Made by a program: the position numbers and the translations under genes. DNA of 64,000 nt from Profundibacter sp033851955 (GTDB lineage: Bacteria > Pseudomonadota > Alphaproteobacteria > Rhodobacterales > Rhodobacteraceae), in contig JAWSVK010000004.1 of assembly GCA_033851955.1 (NCBI GenBank), positions 29,380-93,379 of the forward strand, written 5' to 3'. Every line of letters begins with the position of its first letter. Within the stretch, counting starts at the first letter, position 1. Below, piece by piece: positions 1-8,216 of the stretch. A model generated the notes under the pieces. That model was not told the DNA's origin, made no database searches, and saw only the letters and a program-made list of their open reading frames with translations.

Positions 1-235
1 CGGCCGCAACCATGGCGCGGTCCAGACGACGGCGCGGCGCGAAAATGCCGGGCGTGTCGACGAAAACCAGCTGGGCATTGCCCTCCATTGCCACACCGCG
101 AATACGGGCACGCGTGGTCTGCACCTTATGCGTCACAATCGAAACCTTGGCCCCGACCATCCGATTTAGCAGGGTCGATTTACCGGCGTTCGGCTCGCCA
201 ATCAGGGCCACAAATCCGGCGCTTGTATCGGTCAT
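1..235 (-). CDS. era: GTPase Era, N-terminal part (cut by window edge)
   Basis: Era is a membrane-associated GTPase that binds 16S rRNA and helps mature the 30S subunit. Only about 78 N-terminal residues are visible because the gene runs off the left edge. They hold the G1 P-loop GEPNAGKST near residue 14, a switch region with TTRARI, and the G3 motif DTPG. The ATG lies 2 bp after the rnc stop, so era is translated next after rnc in the same operon, as is common in alphaproteobacteria. The KH domain expected at the C-terminus is outside the window. Confidence 0.93.
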   Translation of the reverse strand, partial: MTDTSAGFVALIGEPNAGKSTLLNRMVGAKVSIVTHKVQTTRARIRGVAMEGNAQLVFVDTPGIFAPRRRLDRAMVAA

Positions 236-237
236 TA

Positions 238-918
238 TCACTTCTCCAATCGGGCCAGCAACAGCTTGGCCGCGGCCTGTTCGGCCTGTCGTTTTGAATT
301 CGCGGTTGCGGGTGCAACCTCGCCATTTTCCAACCGCGCTTCGATGGTAAATACCGGCGCGTGATCCGGCCCCGTGCGGGCCACTTCAACATAGTCAGGC
401 GGCAGCAATTTACGTGCCTGCGCCCATTCTTGCAATGCGGTTTTGGCATCGCGTGCATCAGCGTCGACTTGGCCAACACGCTTGCCCCACATCCGCAAAA
501 CCAACGCTTGTGCTGCTACAAATCCACCGTCCAAATAGACCGCCGAAATCACCGCCTCCATCGCGTCACCCAGCAAGGCTTCTTTGCGCCGTCCACCTGA
601 CAACATTTCAGAACGACCCAATTTCAACACTGCGCCCAAATCAAATTCCCGCGCCACATCTGCGCAGGCTTCCTTGCGCACCAAGGCGTTGAACCGTGGA
701 GCCATCTGCCCTTCGGTCGCAGCGGCATCGGCAGTGAACAAAGCCTCGGCCATCACCAACCCAAGCACGCGGTCGCCTAAAAACTCCAACCGCTGATTGT
801 CATCACGGGTGGGCGATGACATCGACGAATGGGTAACGGCCCGATGCAAAAGCTCGGGCCGCGTAAATTCGTAACCAATCCGGCCCGCAAAGGCCTTTAG
901 TTCAGACGATAATTTCAC
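238..918 (-). CDS. rnc: Ribonuclease III
   Basis: RNase III cuts double-stranded RNA during rRNA processing and mRNA turnover. The 226 residues match the usual length. The catalytic domain carries the family signature QRLEFLGDRVLGL near residue 42, and a second acidic cluster (GDAMEAVISAVYLDGG) lies near residue 116. The C-terminal 70 residues form a double-stranded-RNA-binding domain ending in KRQAEQAAAKLLL. The start overlaps the lepB stop by 4 bp (ATGA), so lepB, rnc and era appear to be one transcript. Confidence 0.97.
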   Translation of the reverse strand: MKLSSELKAFAGRIGYEFTRPELLHRAVTHSSMSSPTRDDNQRLEFLGDRVLGLVMAEALFTADAAATEGQMAPRFNALVRKEACADVAREFDLGAVLKLGRSEMLSGGRRKEALLGDAMEAVISAVYLDGGFVAAQALVLRMWGKRVGQVDADARDAKTALQEWAQARKLLPPDYVEVARTGPDHAPVFTIEARLENGEVAPATANSKRQAEQAAAKLLLARLEK

Positions 919-1697
919 TCGACAGCCTTAAAGAACCGGTCCGAGCGCCACGTCCAAAAGTAAAACAGCGACTTGCCTGCCGCCGAAAACATGATCCGAT
1001 CAGCGCGGCCAATAATGTTTTCGTACGGCACAAAACCAACCCCACCAGCGTTTTGCGCATAGCGACTATCAGTGGAGTTATCACGGTTGTCGCCCATAAA
1101 GAAAAAATGCCCTTCGGGAACTGTATAAATTCCCGTGTTATCCGCAGGTCGGTCACCAATATTCAAAATGCTGTGTGCCACACCATTTGGCAGGGTTTCG
1201 ATCACCCGCGACTTTTCGCAAATCGCGCCCAAACCCGGATTGTTTTCACAACTCGGTTTACTGCCAACCGAACCTTGTGGTTCGAACACTTCTTCAAAAA
1301 TCCCATCGGGTGTCAGTTGAACGGCTTGGCCATTTATATGCACCACGCTGTCTTTCAGCTGAACTTTGTCACCCGGCAGGCCGATCAAACGTTTGATGAA
1401 ATCCTGACCATTCACTGGGTGGCGAAACACCACAACATCGCCGCGTGTTGGGTCTGAGCCCAAGATCCGGCCAGAAATAGGACAGGCCGAAAACGGGCAA
1501 GAATGTTGCGAATAACCATAGGCCATTTTGTTCACAAACAAGAAGTCGCCGATCAGCAATGTGTCCTTCATTGACCCTGATGGAATCCAAAACGGTTGAA
1601 AGAACAGGGTGCGAAAAACGCCCGCAATGATCAGCGCCCAAAACACCGTTTTAAAGAGTTCCCAGATACCTTCGGGCTTTTCTGCTGTGCTTGCCAT
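915..1697 (-). CDS. lepB: Signal peptidase I
   Basis: This inner-membrane serine/lysine protease removes signal peptides from secreted proteins. The 260-residue product has one hydrophobic N-terminal anchor (about residues 15-35). The Ser motif PSGSMKDTLLIGD follows at about residue 40, then the Lys region FIKRLIGLPGDKV and the conserved GDNRDNSTDSR box near residue 200. A Cys-rich insert (about residues 65-75 and 145-160) separates the boxes, as in other alphaproteobacterial LepB proteins. It is the first gene of the lepB-rnc-era run and lies 62 bp downstream of acpS. Confidence 0.96.
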   Translation of the reverse strand: MASTAEKPEGIWELFKTVFWALIIAGVFRTLFFQPFWIPSGSMKDTLLIGDFLFVNKMAYGYSQHSCPFSACPISGRILGSDPTRGDVVVFRHPVNGQDFIKRLIGLPGDKVQLKDSVVHINGQAVQLTPDGIFEEVFEPQGSVGSKPSCENNPGLGAICEKSRVIETLPNGVAHSILNIGDRPADNTGIYTVPEGHFFFMGDNRDNSTDSRYAQNAGGVGFVPYENIIGRADRIMFSAAGKSLFYFWTWRSDRFFKAVE

Positions 1698-1759
1698 AAT
1701 GCTGAATTTTCCTGCTCGGGTTAATGTTTAGGGGTACATGGTCCTCGGGGGCGGCAGAG

Positions 1760-2161
1760 TCAAGTTTTAGGGCGGGATTCGATCAGCACAAAGGCCTGCG
1801 CCCACGGATGATCATCGGTCAGGGTGACGTGAATGATGGCTTCATGCCCCTCGGGCGTCATCGAATCGAGCCGCTCCTTGGCCCAACCTGTCACCTCCAT
1901 CACGGGCTGACCCGTTTTCAGATTACTAACCGCCATATCCCGCCAACTGATGCCCATCCGCAGGCCGGTGCCCAGCGCCTTGGAACAGGCCTCTTTGGCG
2001 GCCCAACGTTTGGCATAGGTGCCCGCAACATCCTTGCGGCGCTCGGCTTTGGCCTGTTCAATGTCGGTGAATACCCGGTTGCGAAACCGGTCGCCAAACC
2101 GCTCGAGCGTGCCCGCGATGCGGTCTATATTTGCGAGGTCCGTGCCTATACCGAGGATCAT
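1760..2161 (-). CDS. acpS: Holo-[acyl-carrier-protein] synthase
   Basis: AcpS transfers the 4'-phosphopantetheine arm of CoA to apo-ACP for fatty acid synthesis. The 133-residue length is typical. Both Mg2+/CoA motifs are present: GIGTDLANIDRI at the N-terminus (conserved Asp) and KRWAAKEACSKALGTG near residue 50 (conserved Glu). The start overlaps the upstream LysE-family stop by 4 bp, and pdxJ lies just before that, so pdxJ, the exporter and acpS are translationally linked. Confidence 0.96.
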   Translation of the reverse strand: MILGIGTDLANIDRIAGTLERFGDRFRNRVFTDIEQAKAERRKDVAGTYAKRWAAKEACSKALGTGLRMGISWRDMAVSNLKTGQPVMEVTGWAKERLDSMTPEGHEAIIHVTLTDDHPWAQAFVLIESRPKT

Positions 2162-2781
2162 GTCAACCGTATCGTCAGTAATTTCAGGCTCGCTGCGCCA
2201 AAAAACACAGCGAACAGGAAATCAAAACCGCGGCGCATGCGTTGGTAGCCGTGCACAATTCTGGGATTGGAAAATAACATCGCGTAGCCAAGGAAAATCA
2301 TGATCGAACCCGCGAACAACAGACCAAACATTTGGAACACCTCTGCAGTGCCCGCCCCAGTGGGTAGAATGATGGAATAGATTGATCCCCATGTCAAAAT
2401 CGCTTTTGGATTGGTAAGGTGAATGAGCAAACCTCGCGAGAATATCCGGGCAGCCGTGCCACCGTGGCCTGCGTTCGTCACGGTAGAACTTGGACGCAAT
2501 GCAGACCGAAGTGCTTTGACGGCCAAATAAAACAAATAGGCCGCGCCAAAATACCTTATGACCTCAAACACCCAAGCGTTTGCCAACATGATCGCGCTCA
2601 TGCCCGAGGCCGCCGCCAAGCCAAGTGTTGCGCTGCCAACCAGAATGCCCAAGGCAAAGATCAAGCCCGCCTTTCGGCCATGGTTCATCGAGGTGCCCGC
2701 GATAGACAACGTGGCGGGGCCGGGACTGCCTCCAGCCACGATCCAGCCGACATAGAACAAAGCGAATTCATAACCGCTCAT
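2158..2781 (-). CDS. LysE/RhtB family exporter
   Basis: This 207-residue inner-membrane protein belongs to the LysE/RhtB amino-acid efflux family. The N-terminal signature GGSPGPATLSIAG with a following GRKAG loop is seen at residues 16-37, and several hydrophobic segments follow. The family exports amino acids or related small molecules, and the substrate cannot be read from sequence. The gene is squeezed between pdxJ and acpS with 4-bp overlaps on both sides. Its presence inside this otherwise conserved run may be lineage specific. Confidence 0.88.
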   Translation of the reverse strand: MSGYEFALFYVGWIVAGGSPGPATLSIAGTSMNHGRKAGLIFALGILVGSATLGLAAASGMSAIMLANAWVFEVIRYFGAAYLFYLAVKALRSALRPSSTVTNAGHGGTAARIFSRGLLIHLTNPKAILTWGSIYSIILPTGAGTAEVFQMFGLLFAGSIMIFLGYAMLFSNPRIVHGYQRMRRGFDFLFAVFFGAASLKLLTIRLT

Positions 2782-3536
2782 GCTCGCGCCTCATCCATCA
2801 GATCACGCATCTTTTGGATCGCGGGTTGCAAGCCCATAAAGATCGCCTCGCCAATCAGAAAGTGACCGATGTTCAACTCTACCACTTCGGGGAATTCGGC
2901 GATCGGCTTGACGGTGTCATAGGTGATGCCATGGCCCGCGTGGACTTCAAGACCCAGCGAATGCGCAAATGTCGCCATCTCACGCAGCTTGGTCAGCTGG
3001 ATTTCAGCCACATCAAAATGCCCCTCGGAAAACGCGTCGCAATAGGGGCCTGCATGCAGCTCGACGATGTTGGCACCGATGCGTGCGGCAGCCTCGATTT
3101 GGCGCATGTCCGTGGCAACGAACAGTGACACTCGACATCCCGCCTCGCGTATCGGTGCAATGAAATGCGCCAGACGGTTTTCCTCACGGGCCACTTCCAA
3201 CCCACCCTCAGTCGTTAGTTCTTCGCGTTTTTCTGGCACGATGCAAACCGCGTGGGGTTTATGGCGCAACGCGATCGCCTGCATCTCGGCGGTGGCTGCC
3301 ATTTCGAAATTCAGCGGCACGGACAGGATATCCATCAACCCGTCGATATCAGCGTCCGAAATATGCCGGCGATCCTCGCGCAAATGTGCCGTGATGCCGT
3401 CCGCACCCGCTTCTTCGGCCAGTTTGGCGGCGCGCAAAGGGTCAGGATAACTGCCGCCCCGTGCATTTCGTACGGTTGCCACGTGATCAATGTTAATCCC
3501 AAGCCGCAATTTGCCAGATGCTGTATCGTTCATCAC
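2778..3536 (-). CDS. pdxJ: Pyridoxine 5'-phosphate synthase
   Basis: PdxJ condenses 1-deoxyxylulose 5-phosphate with 3-amino-2-oxopropyl phosphate to make pyridoxine 5'-phosphate, in the DXP-dependent vitamin B6 pathway. The 252-residue TIM barrel shows the family motifs LGINIDHVATVRNARGG, GADGITAHLREDRRHI and, near the C-terminus, ELNIGHFLIGEAIF. Two adjacent Met codons are possible starts, and the first is used here. The gene heads the pdxJ-LysE-acpS run. Confidence 0.97.
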   Translation of the reverse strand: MMNDTASGKLRLGINIDHVATVRNARGGSYPDPLRAAKLAEEAGADGITAHLREDRRHISDADIDGLMDILSVPLNFEMAATAEMQAIALRHKPHAVCIVPEKREELTTEGGLEVAREENRLAHFIAPIREAGCRVSLFVATDMRQIEAAARIGANIVELHAGPYCDAFSEGHFDVAEIQLTKLREMATFAHSLGLEVHAGHGITYDTVKPIAEFPEVVELNIGHFLIGEAIFMGLQPAIQKMRDLMDEARA

Positions 3537-3570
3537 AAATCCTTTAAGTGTCTATTTTAAAAGCCTAGAC

Positions 3571-4233
3571 CTATTCTTCTGGCTCGTCAGCCCTTGACGC
3601 GGCTTTCTTTGCACGAATTTCAGCCAGCTTTTCCTTAAGGCGGCCTTTGCGTCGATTTTTATAAACCGTGATAACCGGCACACTTAGATAGTAGCAGACG
3701 ATCGCCGCTATCGGGCCAAGGATCAAACCTCCAACAAGATAAGGCAAAAACACGGTGTCATAGAAATCGTACAAACGATCCCAATCGGCGGTTTTCTCGT
3801 TAAACATCGCGCCAAAATTATGCTTAAGATCACGCCACGCCCCGCCAAAATTTCGCATAACGGAGTGCGGGCTGCCTTCGTCATATGTAGTGCCCAACAC
3901 CCAGTGACCCAACTGCAGACTGCTGACGGCGATGAATGGAAACGTGATCGGATTGCCGAAAAATGTCGCCATGACGGCGGCAATGATGTTGCCCTGCATC
4001 GCTTTGGATATCAGTGCGGCGGTGACAAAATGGAACCCGAAAAGTGGCGTAAAGCTGGTCATCACGCCGGCAAAAATACCACGTGCGATTCGATGGGGTG
4101 GATCGGGTAAACGACGCACGCGGTGTTTGACGTAGTGAAACGCACGCGTCCAGCCGCCCTTTGGATAGATCAATTCCCAAAGGATGCGCAGATATGATCT
4201 TTTGTCGCGGCGTTTGAAAACCAAACGAGTCAT
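3571..4233 (-). CDS. DUF2062 membrane protein
   Basis: This 220-residue protein of the DUF2062 family has a basic N-terminus, a DPPHRIARGIFAGVMTSFTPLFGFHF segment near residue 45, two hydrophobic stretches (about residues 55-100 and 165-190), and a highly charged Lys/Arg/Glu tail. The molecular role of the family is not established. In related genomes it sits next to pdxJ and rsh, as here: 34 bp upstream of pdxJ and 23 bp downstream of rsh. The family call is fairly secure and the function unknown. Confidence 0.85.
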   Translation of the reverse strand: MTRLVFKRRDKRSYLRILWELIYPKGGWTRAFHYVKHRVRRLPDPPHRIARGIFAGVMTSFTPLFGFHFVTAALISKAMQGNIIAAVMATFFGNPITFPFIAVSSLQLGHWVLGTTYDEGSPHSVMRNFGGAWRDLKHNFGAMFNEKTADWDRLYDFYDTVFLPYLVGGLILGPIAAIVCYYLSVPVITVYKNRRKGRLKEKLAEIRAKKAASRADEPEE

Positions 4234-4256
4234 CCTTTATTATTGCCAAACCTAGT

Positions 4257-6386
4257 CTAGGGTTTGCGCGCCGGGTCCCGATAGCGTTCCAGTGCTGCCA
4301 CATCGCTGTCGGCCTCTAGGGCCGTCATTACAGTATGCAGATGCTCAACATCTCTCAAGTCCACATCAATCAGAATTCGGTAAAAATCTGGTTTCCGGTC
4401 AAGAAAAAGTAAATCCGCGATATTGGCCTTTTGCTCGCCGATCAATGTGCAAATACGGCCCAGAACACCAGCATCATTGCTGATCGTGATGCGCAGGGTC
4501 ACGGAATGGGCGGCAGGGTGTTTGCCGCTGTGCCAATGCAGGTCAACCCAGCGGTCATTCTGGTCCTCAAATTCAGTCAACACGGGGCAGTCGATAGCAT
4601 GCACCACGACGCCTTTGCCACGGTAACTGATGCCAACGATTCGTTCACCTGGAACAGGCTGACAGCAGGACGCCCTTTCAAAGGTTTGACCATGCTCTAA
4701 CCCGACAATCGCGCGGGCCACCTCGACTTCGTCACCCGTAGAAACGGTCAATTCGGGGTACAGTCCCTCGACCACATCGCGGGCATTGGTTTCAGCGCTT
4801 CCAAGCCGCGCCAACAGCTCATTGGAATCGGACAGGCCCATGTGTTTGGCGGCCGTCCTCAGCGCTTTGTCGCTGGCTTTTTTCCCGACATGTTCAAACG
4901 CAACGCGGGCCAATTCGCGGCCCAATTTGATGAACCGCTCACGGTCCTCTGAACGCAAGGAGCGCCGAATCGCGGATTTGGCTTTACCGGTGACAGCAAT
5001 GTCTATCCAGGTGGCTTGCGGGCGCTGGCCCTCGGCGGTCATGATTTCAACAGATTGACCATTTTTAACACGCGTCCACAGCGGCACCCGGATGCCATCG
5101 ACCCGTGCCCCAACGCAAGCATCCCCAATACGGGTGTGGATCGCATAAGCGAAATCCAGTGGCGTCGCGCCGCGTGGCAGTTTCACAACCTCGCCTTTTG
5201 GGGTAAAGCAAAACACCTGATCCGAATACATCTCAAGCTTAACATGCTCTAGAAATTCGTCGTGATCTTCGGCCGAATCCAGCCGTTCGGTCAGGCTGGC
5301 GACCCAGCCTGCCGGATCAACCGCGAACGGGTTGCTGGCCCGCACACCGTCACGATAAGACCAATGCGCTGCAACGCCGGCCTCGGCAACATCATGCATC
5401 AGACGGGTGCGGATTTGCACCTCGACCCGCTTGCCATCGCGCCCCGAAACGGTCGTGTGAATAGAGCGATACCCGTTGGATTTTGGCTGACTGATATAAT
5501 CTTTGAACCGCCCCGGAACAGCGCGCCAACGCTGGTGGATCGCCCCCAAAACACGATAGCAATCGGCCTCGTTATCAGTGATAACCCGAAACCCGTAGAT
5601 GTCGGAGAGGCGGGAAAATCCCTGCCCTTTTTCCTCCATCTTGCGCCATATTGAATAGGGTTTCTTGGCGCGGCCGTGGACATCAGCCGTGATATCACCT
5701 TTGTCCAACTCTAGCCGGATATCTGTAGTGATTTGTTTGACCACATCACCGGTTTCACGCTGCAACGTGATGAACCGACGCATCAATGAATTGCGGGCCT
5801 CAAGGTTCAGCACTGAAAAAGCCAAATCCTCAAGCTCTTCGCGCATCCACTGCATCCCCATGCGTCCCGCCAAAGGCGCATAGATATCCATGGTTTCGCG
5901 GGCCTTTTGCACTTGTTTGTCGTGGCGCATCGATTTGATCGTGCGCATGTTGTGCAAACGGTCGGCCAGTTTCACCAAAATGACACGCAGGTCTTTGGAC
6001 ATCGCCATGAACAGCTTGCGGAAATTTTCGGCCTGTTTGGTCTGGGTCGAGGACAACTGCAAATTTGTCAGTTTGGTCACACCATCGACCAGTTCAGCGA
6101 TCTCTTCACCAAACATCTCTGTCACTTCACTATAGGTGGATTTGGTGTCCTCAATGGTGTCATGCAAAAGCGCCGTAATGATCGTCGCATCATCCAGTCG
6201 TTGCTGGGTCAGGATCGCCGCAACGGCCACTGGGTGGGTGAAATACGGCTCGCCTGAATGCCGGAACTGCCCTTCATGCATCGCCGTGCCATAGGCAAAC
6301 GCCTTGCGGATCAGTTTTTCGTTTGTCTTAGGGTTATAGGTGCGAACCAGCGCGATCAGGTCATCAAGAGTGATCTTTTCCGGCAT
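4257..6386 (-). CDS. rsh: Bifunctional (p)ppGpp synthetase/hydrolase (RelA/SpoT homologue)
   Basis: Rsh makes and degrades the alarmone (p)ppGpp during starvation. The 709 residues show the full long-RSH layout. An HD hydrolase domain has HPVAVAAIL and LLHDTIEDT with the metal-binding HD at 75-76. The synthetase domain carries the RFKD loop typical of bifunctional enzymes and GYRSIHTTV near 310. A TGS domain (FTPKGEVVKLPRGATPLDFAYAIH) lies near 395, followed by a zinc-finger-like CCQPVPG segment and a C-terminal ACT domain. Intact HD and RFKD motifs suggest both activities are present. It follows rpoZ by 36 bp and is probably co-transcribed with it. Confidence 0.96.
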   Translation of the reverse strand: MPEKITLDDLIALVRTYNPKTNEKLIRKAFAYGTAMHEGQFRHSGEPYFTHPVAVAAILTQQRLDDATIITALLHDTIEDTKSTYSEVTEMFGEEIAELVDGVTKLTNLQLSSTQTKQAENFRKLFMAMSKDLRVILVKLADRLHNMRTIKSMRHDKQVQKARETMDIYAPLAGRMGMQWMREELEDLAFSVLNLEARNSLMRRFITLQRETGDVVKQITTDIRLELDKGDITADVHGRAKKPYSIWRKMEEKGQGFSRLSDIYGFRVITDNEADCYRVLGAIHQRWRAVPGRFKDYISQPKSNGYRSIHTTVSGRDGKRVEVQIRTRLMHDVAEAGVAAHWSYRDGVRASNPFAVDPAGWVASLTERLDSAEDHDEFLEHVKLEMYSDQVFCFTPKGEVVKLPRGATPLDFAYAIHTRIGDACVGARVDGIRVPLWTRVKNGQSVEIMTAEGQRPQATWIDIAVTGKAKSAIRRSLRSEDRERFIKLGRELARVAFEHVGKKASDKALRTAAKHMGLSDSNELLARLGSAETNARDVVEGLYPELTVSTGDEVEVARAIVGLEHGQTFERASCCQPVPGERIVGISYRGKGVVVHAIDCPVLTEFEDQNDRWVDLHWHSGKHPAAHSVTLRITISNDAGVLGRICTLIGEQKANIADLLFLDRKPDFYRILIDVDLRDVEHLHTVMTALEADSDVAALERYRDPARKP

Positions 6387-6422
6387 TCGCGTATTGCGCC
6401 CTTCAGAGTGTCGGCAGGGGCG

Positions 6423-6776
6423 TTATGGCTGCCCTTGCGCTTCCATCAATGCCCGCAGCAATTTTTCTTCTGACATATCGTCTTCTGCAGGCTTGTCTGC
6501 ATCTGCACCCATCAGCAAGGCCATGGCATCCTCTTCGGGCTCGTCCACCTCGATTTGGGTTTGCTGGCTTTCGATCATCCGCTCACGAAGATCATCGGCT
6601 GCTTGTGTTTCGTCGGCGATTTCACGCAGTGAAACAACAGGATTTTTATCATTGTCACGCTCAACGGTGATCGCATCACCAGCCGCAATTTCACGGGCGC
6701 GATGGGCAGCCAGCATAACCAGCTCAAAACGGTTTGGAACCTTATCAACGCAATCTTCAACGGTAACGCGGGCCAT
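6423..6776 (-). CDS. rpoZ: RNA polymerase omega subunit
   Basis: Omega helps assemble the RNA polymerase core and contributes to ppGpp binding. The N-terminus MARVTVEDCVDKVPNRFELV and the AAHRAREI helix are family hallmarks. At 117 residues it is longer than the E. coli protein, because of an acidic C-terminal extension typical of alphaproteobacteria. It precedes rsh, an arrangement also seen in E. coli (rpoZ-spoT), which links the ppGpp target to the ppGpp enzyme. A sigma-70-type promoter is visible upstream. Confidence 0.96.
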   Translation of the reverse strand: MARVTVEDCVDKVPNRFELVMLAAHRAREIAAGDAITVERDNDKNPVVSLREIADETQAADDLRERMIESQQTQIEVDEPEEDAMALLMGADADKPAEDDMSEEKLLRALMEAQGQP

Positions 6777-6819
6777 AGGGCGACTCCTGATCTCGATTTA
6801 GGTGCAATACGAAGACGTC

Positions 6820-6848
6820 TATTTAGGGGCTTTGGTCCTTGTTGACAA
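6820..6848 (-). promoter_or_regulatory. Candidate sigma-70 promoter of rpoZ-rsh
   Basis: On the minus strand TTGTCA (6843-6848) and TAAATA (6820-6825) are separated by exactly 17 bp. The putative -10 box is about 43 bp before the rpoZ ATG at 6776. The site sits just past the folK stop, so the operon can be expressed independently of folK. It was read by eye and no transcription-start evidence is available. Confidence 0.6.
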
Positions 6849-6851
6849 GCA

Positions 6852-7439
6852 CTAAAGCGGTTTGATTTGCGCAACCTCATCTGCGGGCAATTCATCCAGC
6901 ATCTGACGCGTGGTTTGTTGCAGGATAGGATGCACCCAATCCGGCGCAACATCGGCCATCGGCACCAGTACAAATGCACGTTCCTGAAGACGCGGATGCG
7001 GCAAGATCAAATGCTCCGGCGCCTGCTTTAATTGAGCCTCAATCGACAAATTCAACCAATACTCGAACGCCCGTTGATTGGGCCTAACTTCTTGACCAAA
7101 AACCAGCAGATCAAGATCAGCAGTTCGCTGTCCCCAACGCACATTCCTCTCGCGCCCCAATGCTGCCTCCACGTCATGTAAACACAATAATAGTTCACTT
7201 GCGTCCAAGGAAGTATACACCAAAGCCGCAGCATTCACATAGTCAGGCCCCGCCCCAGCTGGAAAGCAAGGAGTCGCATAAAATCGGCTAACCGCTTCAA
7301 TTTTCACATTACTTTGCGTCAAAAGGCGCAATGCTGCGCCTAAAATATCCTGTGAAGTCCCTTGGTCAGATGATAAATTTGACCCGAGACCGATAATTGC
7401 CGATACTTGACCTATACCCGCCTCCGAGGGTTGCAACAT
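6852..7439 (-). CDS. folK: 2-amino-4-hydroxy-6-hydroxymethyldihydropteridine pyrophosphokinase
   Basis: FolK transfers pyrophosphate from ATP to 6-hydroxymethyl-7,8-dihydropterin in folate synthesis. The 195-residue sequence has the N-terminal IIGLGSNL motif, the signature RWGQRTADLDLLVFG near residue 105, and the C-terminal LILPHPRLQERAFVLVPM. It is slightly longer than typical HPPK proteins because of a short insert between the last two motifs. It is divergent from the NYN gene, with 106 bp between starts. Confidence 0.94.
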   Translation of the reverse strand: MLQPSEAGIGQVSAIIGLGSNLSSDQGTSQDILGAALRLLTQSNVKIEAVSRFYATPCFPAGAGPDYVNAAALVYTSLDASELLLCLHDVEAALGRERNVRWGQRTADLDLLVFGQEVRPNQRAFEYWLNLSIEAQLKQAPEHLILPHPRLQERAFVLVPMADVAPDWVHPILQQTTRQMLDELPADEVAQIKPL

Positions 7440-7545
7440 TTTTTGACAGTCCTTAAAATCATAGTCAGGTTTCGCATATTTGTATTAGGTAACCACACTC
7501 ACTCACGGAAACGAAGTCGAAACCGCCTACCGGAAGGAAAATTCT

Positions 7546-8118
7546 ATGTTCTACAAAGACGAACGGCTTGCGCTGTTCATCGATGGGTCGAACCTTTATG
7601 CGGCGGCCAAATCGCTTGGGTTCGATATCGATTACAAACTGTTACGAAGCGAGTTTATGAGACGAGGCAAATTACTGCGTGCGTTTTATTACACTGCTTT
7701 GCTGGAAAACGATGATTACTCGCCGATACGTCCTTTGGTGGATTGGCTGCATTACAACGGCTATTCCATGGTGACAAAACCCGCCAAAGAATACACCGAT
7801 TCGATGGGCCGTCGTAAAGTTAAAGGCAATATGGATATCGAACTGGCGGTCAATGCGCTGGAATTGGCACCGCATGTTGACCACATGGTTATCTTCTCGG
7901 GGGATGGTGATTTCCGTCCTTTGGTTGAAAGCCTGCAACGTCAAGGCGTGCGTGTTTCAGTGGTCTCGACCATCCGGTCGCAACCACCGATGATCTCGGA
8001 CGATTTGCGTCGCCAAGTCGATAATTTCATCGAACTGGATGATTTGCGTGACGTGATTGGTCGCCCACCACGCGAACCAATGCCAGAACCAGCGCGTACC
8101 AGCGCTTCTGACGACTAA
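7546..8118 (+). CDS. NYN/LabA-like (DUF88) PIN-fold protein
   Basis: The 190-residue product belongs to the NYN (LabA/DUF88) family, with a PIN-like fold found in many predicted ribonucleases. Visible acidic active-site candidates are FIDGSNLY (Asp near residue 14), KGNMDIELAVNAL (Asp near 99) and FSGDGDFRPLV (Asp residues near 121-123). The Pro/Arg-rich tail after residue 170 is probably disordered. In alphaproteobacteria this gene often lies by folK and rpoZ, as here. The RNA target is unknown. A strong terminator follows. Confidence 0.88.
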   Translation: MFYKDERLALFIDGSNLYAAAKSLGFDIDYKLLRSEFMRRGKLLRAFYYTALLENDDYSPIRPLVDWLHYNGYSMVTKPAKEYTDSMGRRKVKGNMDIELAVNALELAPHVDHMVIFSGDGDFRPLVESLQRQGVRVSVVSTIRSQPPMISDDLRRQVDNFIELDDLRDVIGRPPREPMPEPARTSASDD

Positions 8119-8121
8119 ATT

Positions 8122-8151
8122 AAAAGCCGAGGCAGATGCCTCGGCTTTTTC
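8122..8151 (+). terminator. Rho-independent terminator after the NYN gene
   Basis: Stem AAAGCCGAGG pairs with CCTCGGCTTT across a 6-nt loop (inner bases can extend the stem), followed by a T-run at 8146-8150. It starts 4 bp after the NYN stop. The complementary A-run makes it potentially bidirectional, but no minus-strand gene ends here. Confidence 0.9.
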
Positions 8152-8216
8152 ATTTATCCGATCTAGACGTCGCGTCCTGTTGGCTTTACTTCTTACTTCA
8201 ACAGGATGGAACCGAC

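Noticed and set aside
8136..8216. N-terminal extension of ispH by 27 codons
   Set aside because: It would start within the terminator of the NYN gene and has no homology. ATG 8217 fits the family start.
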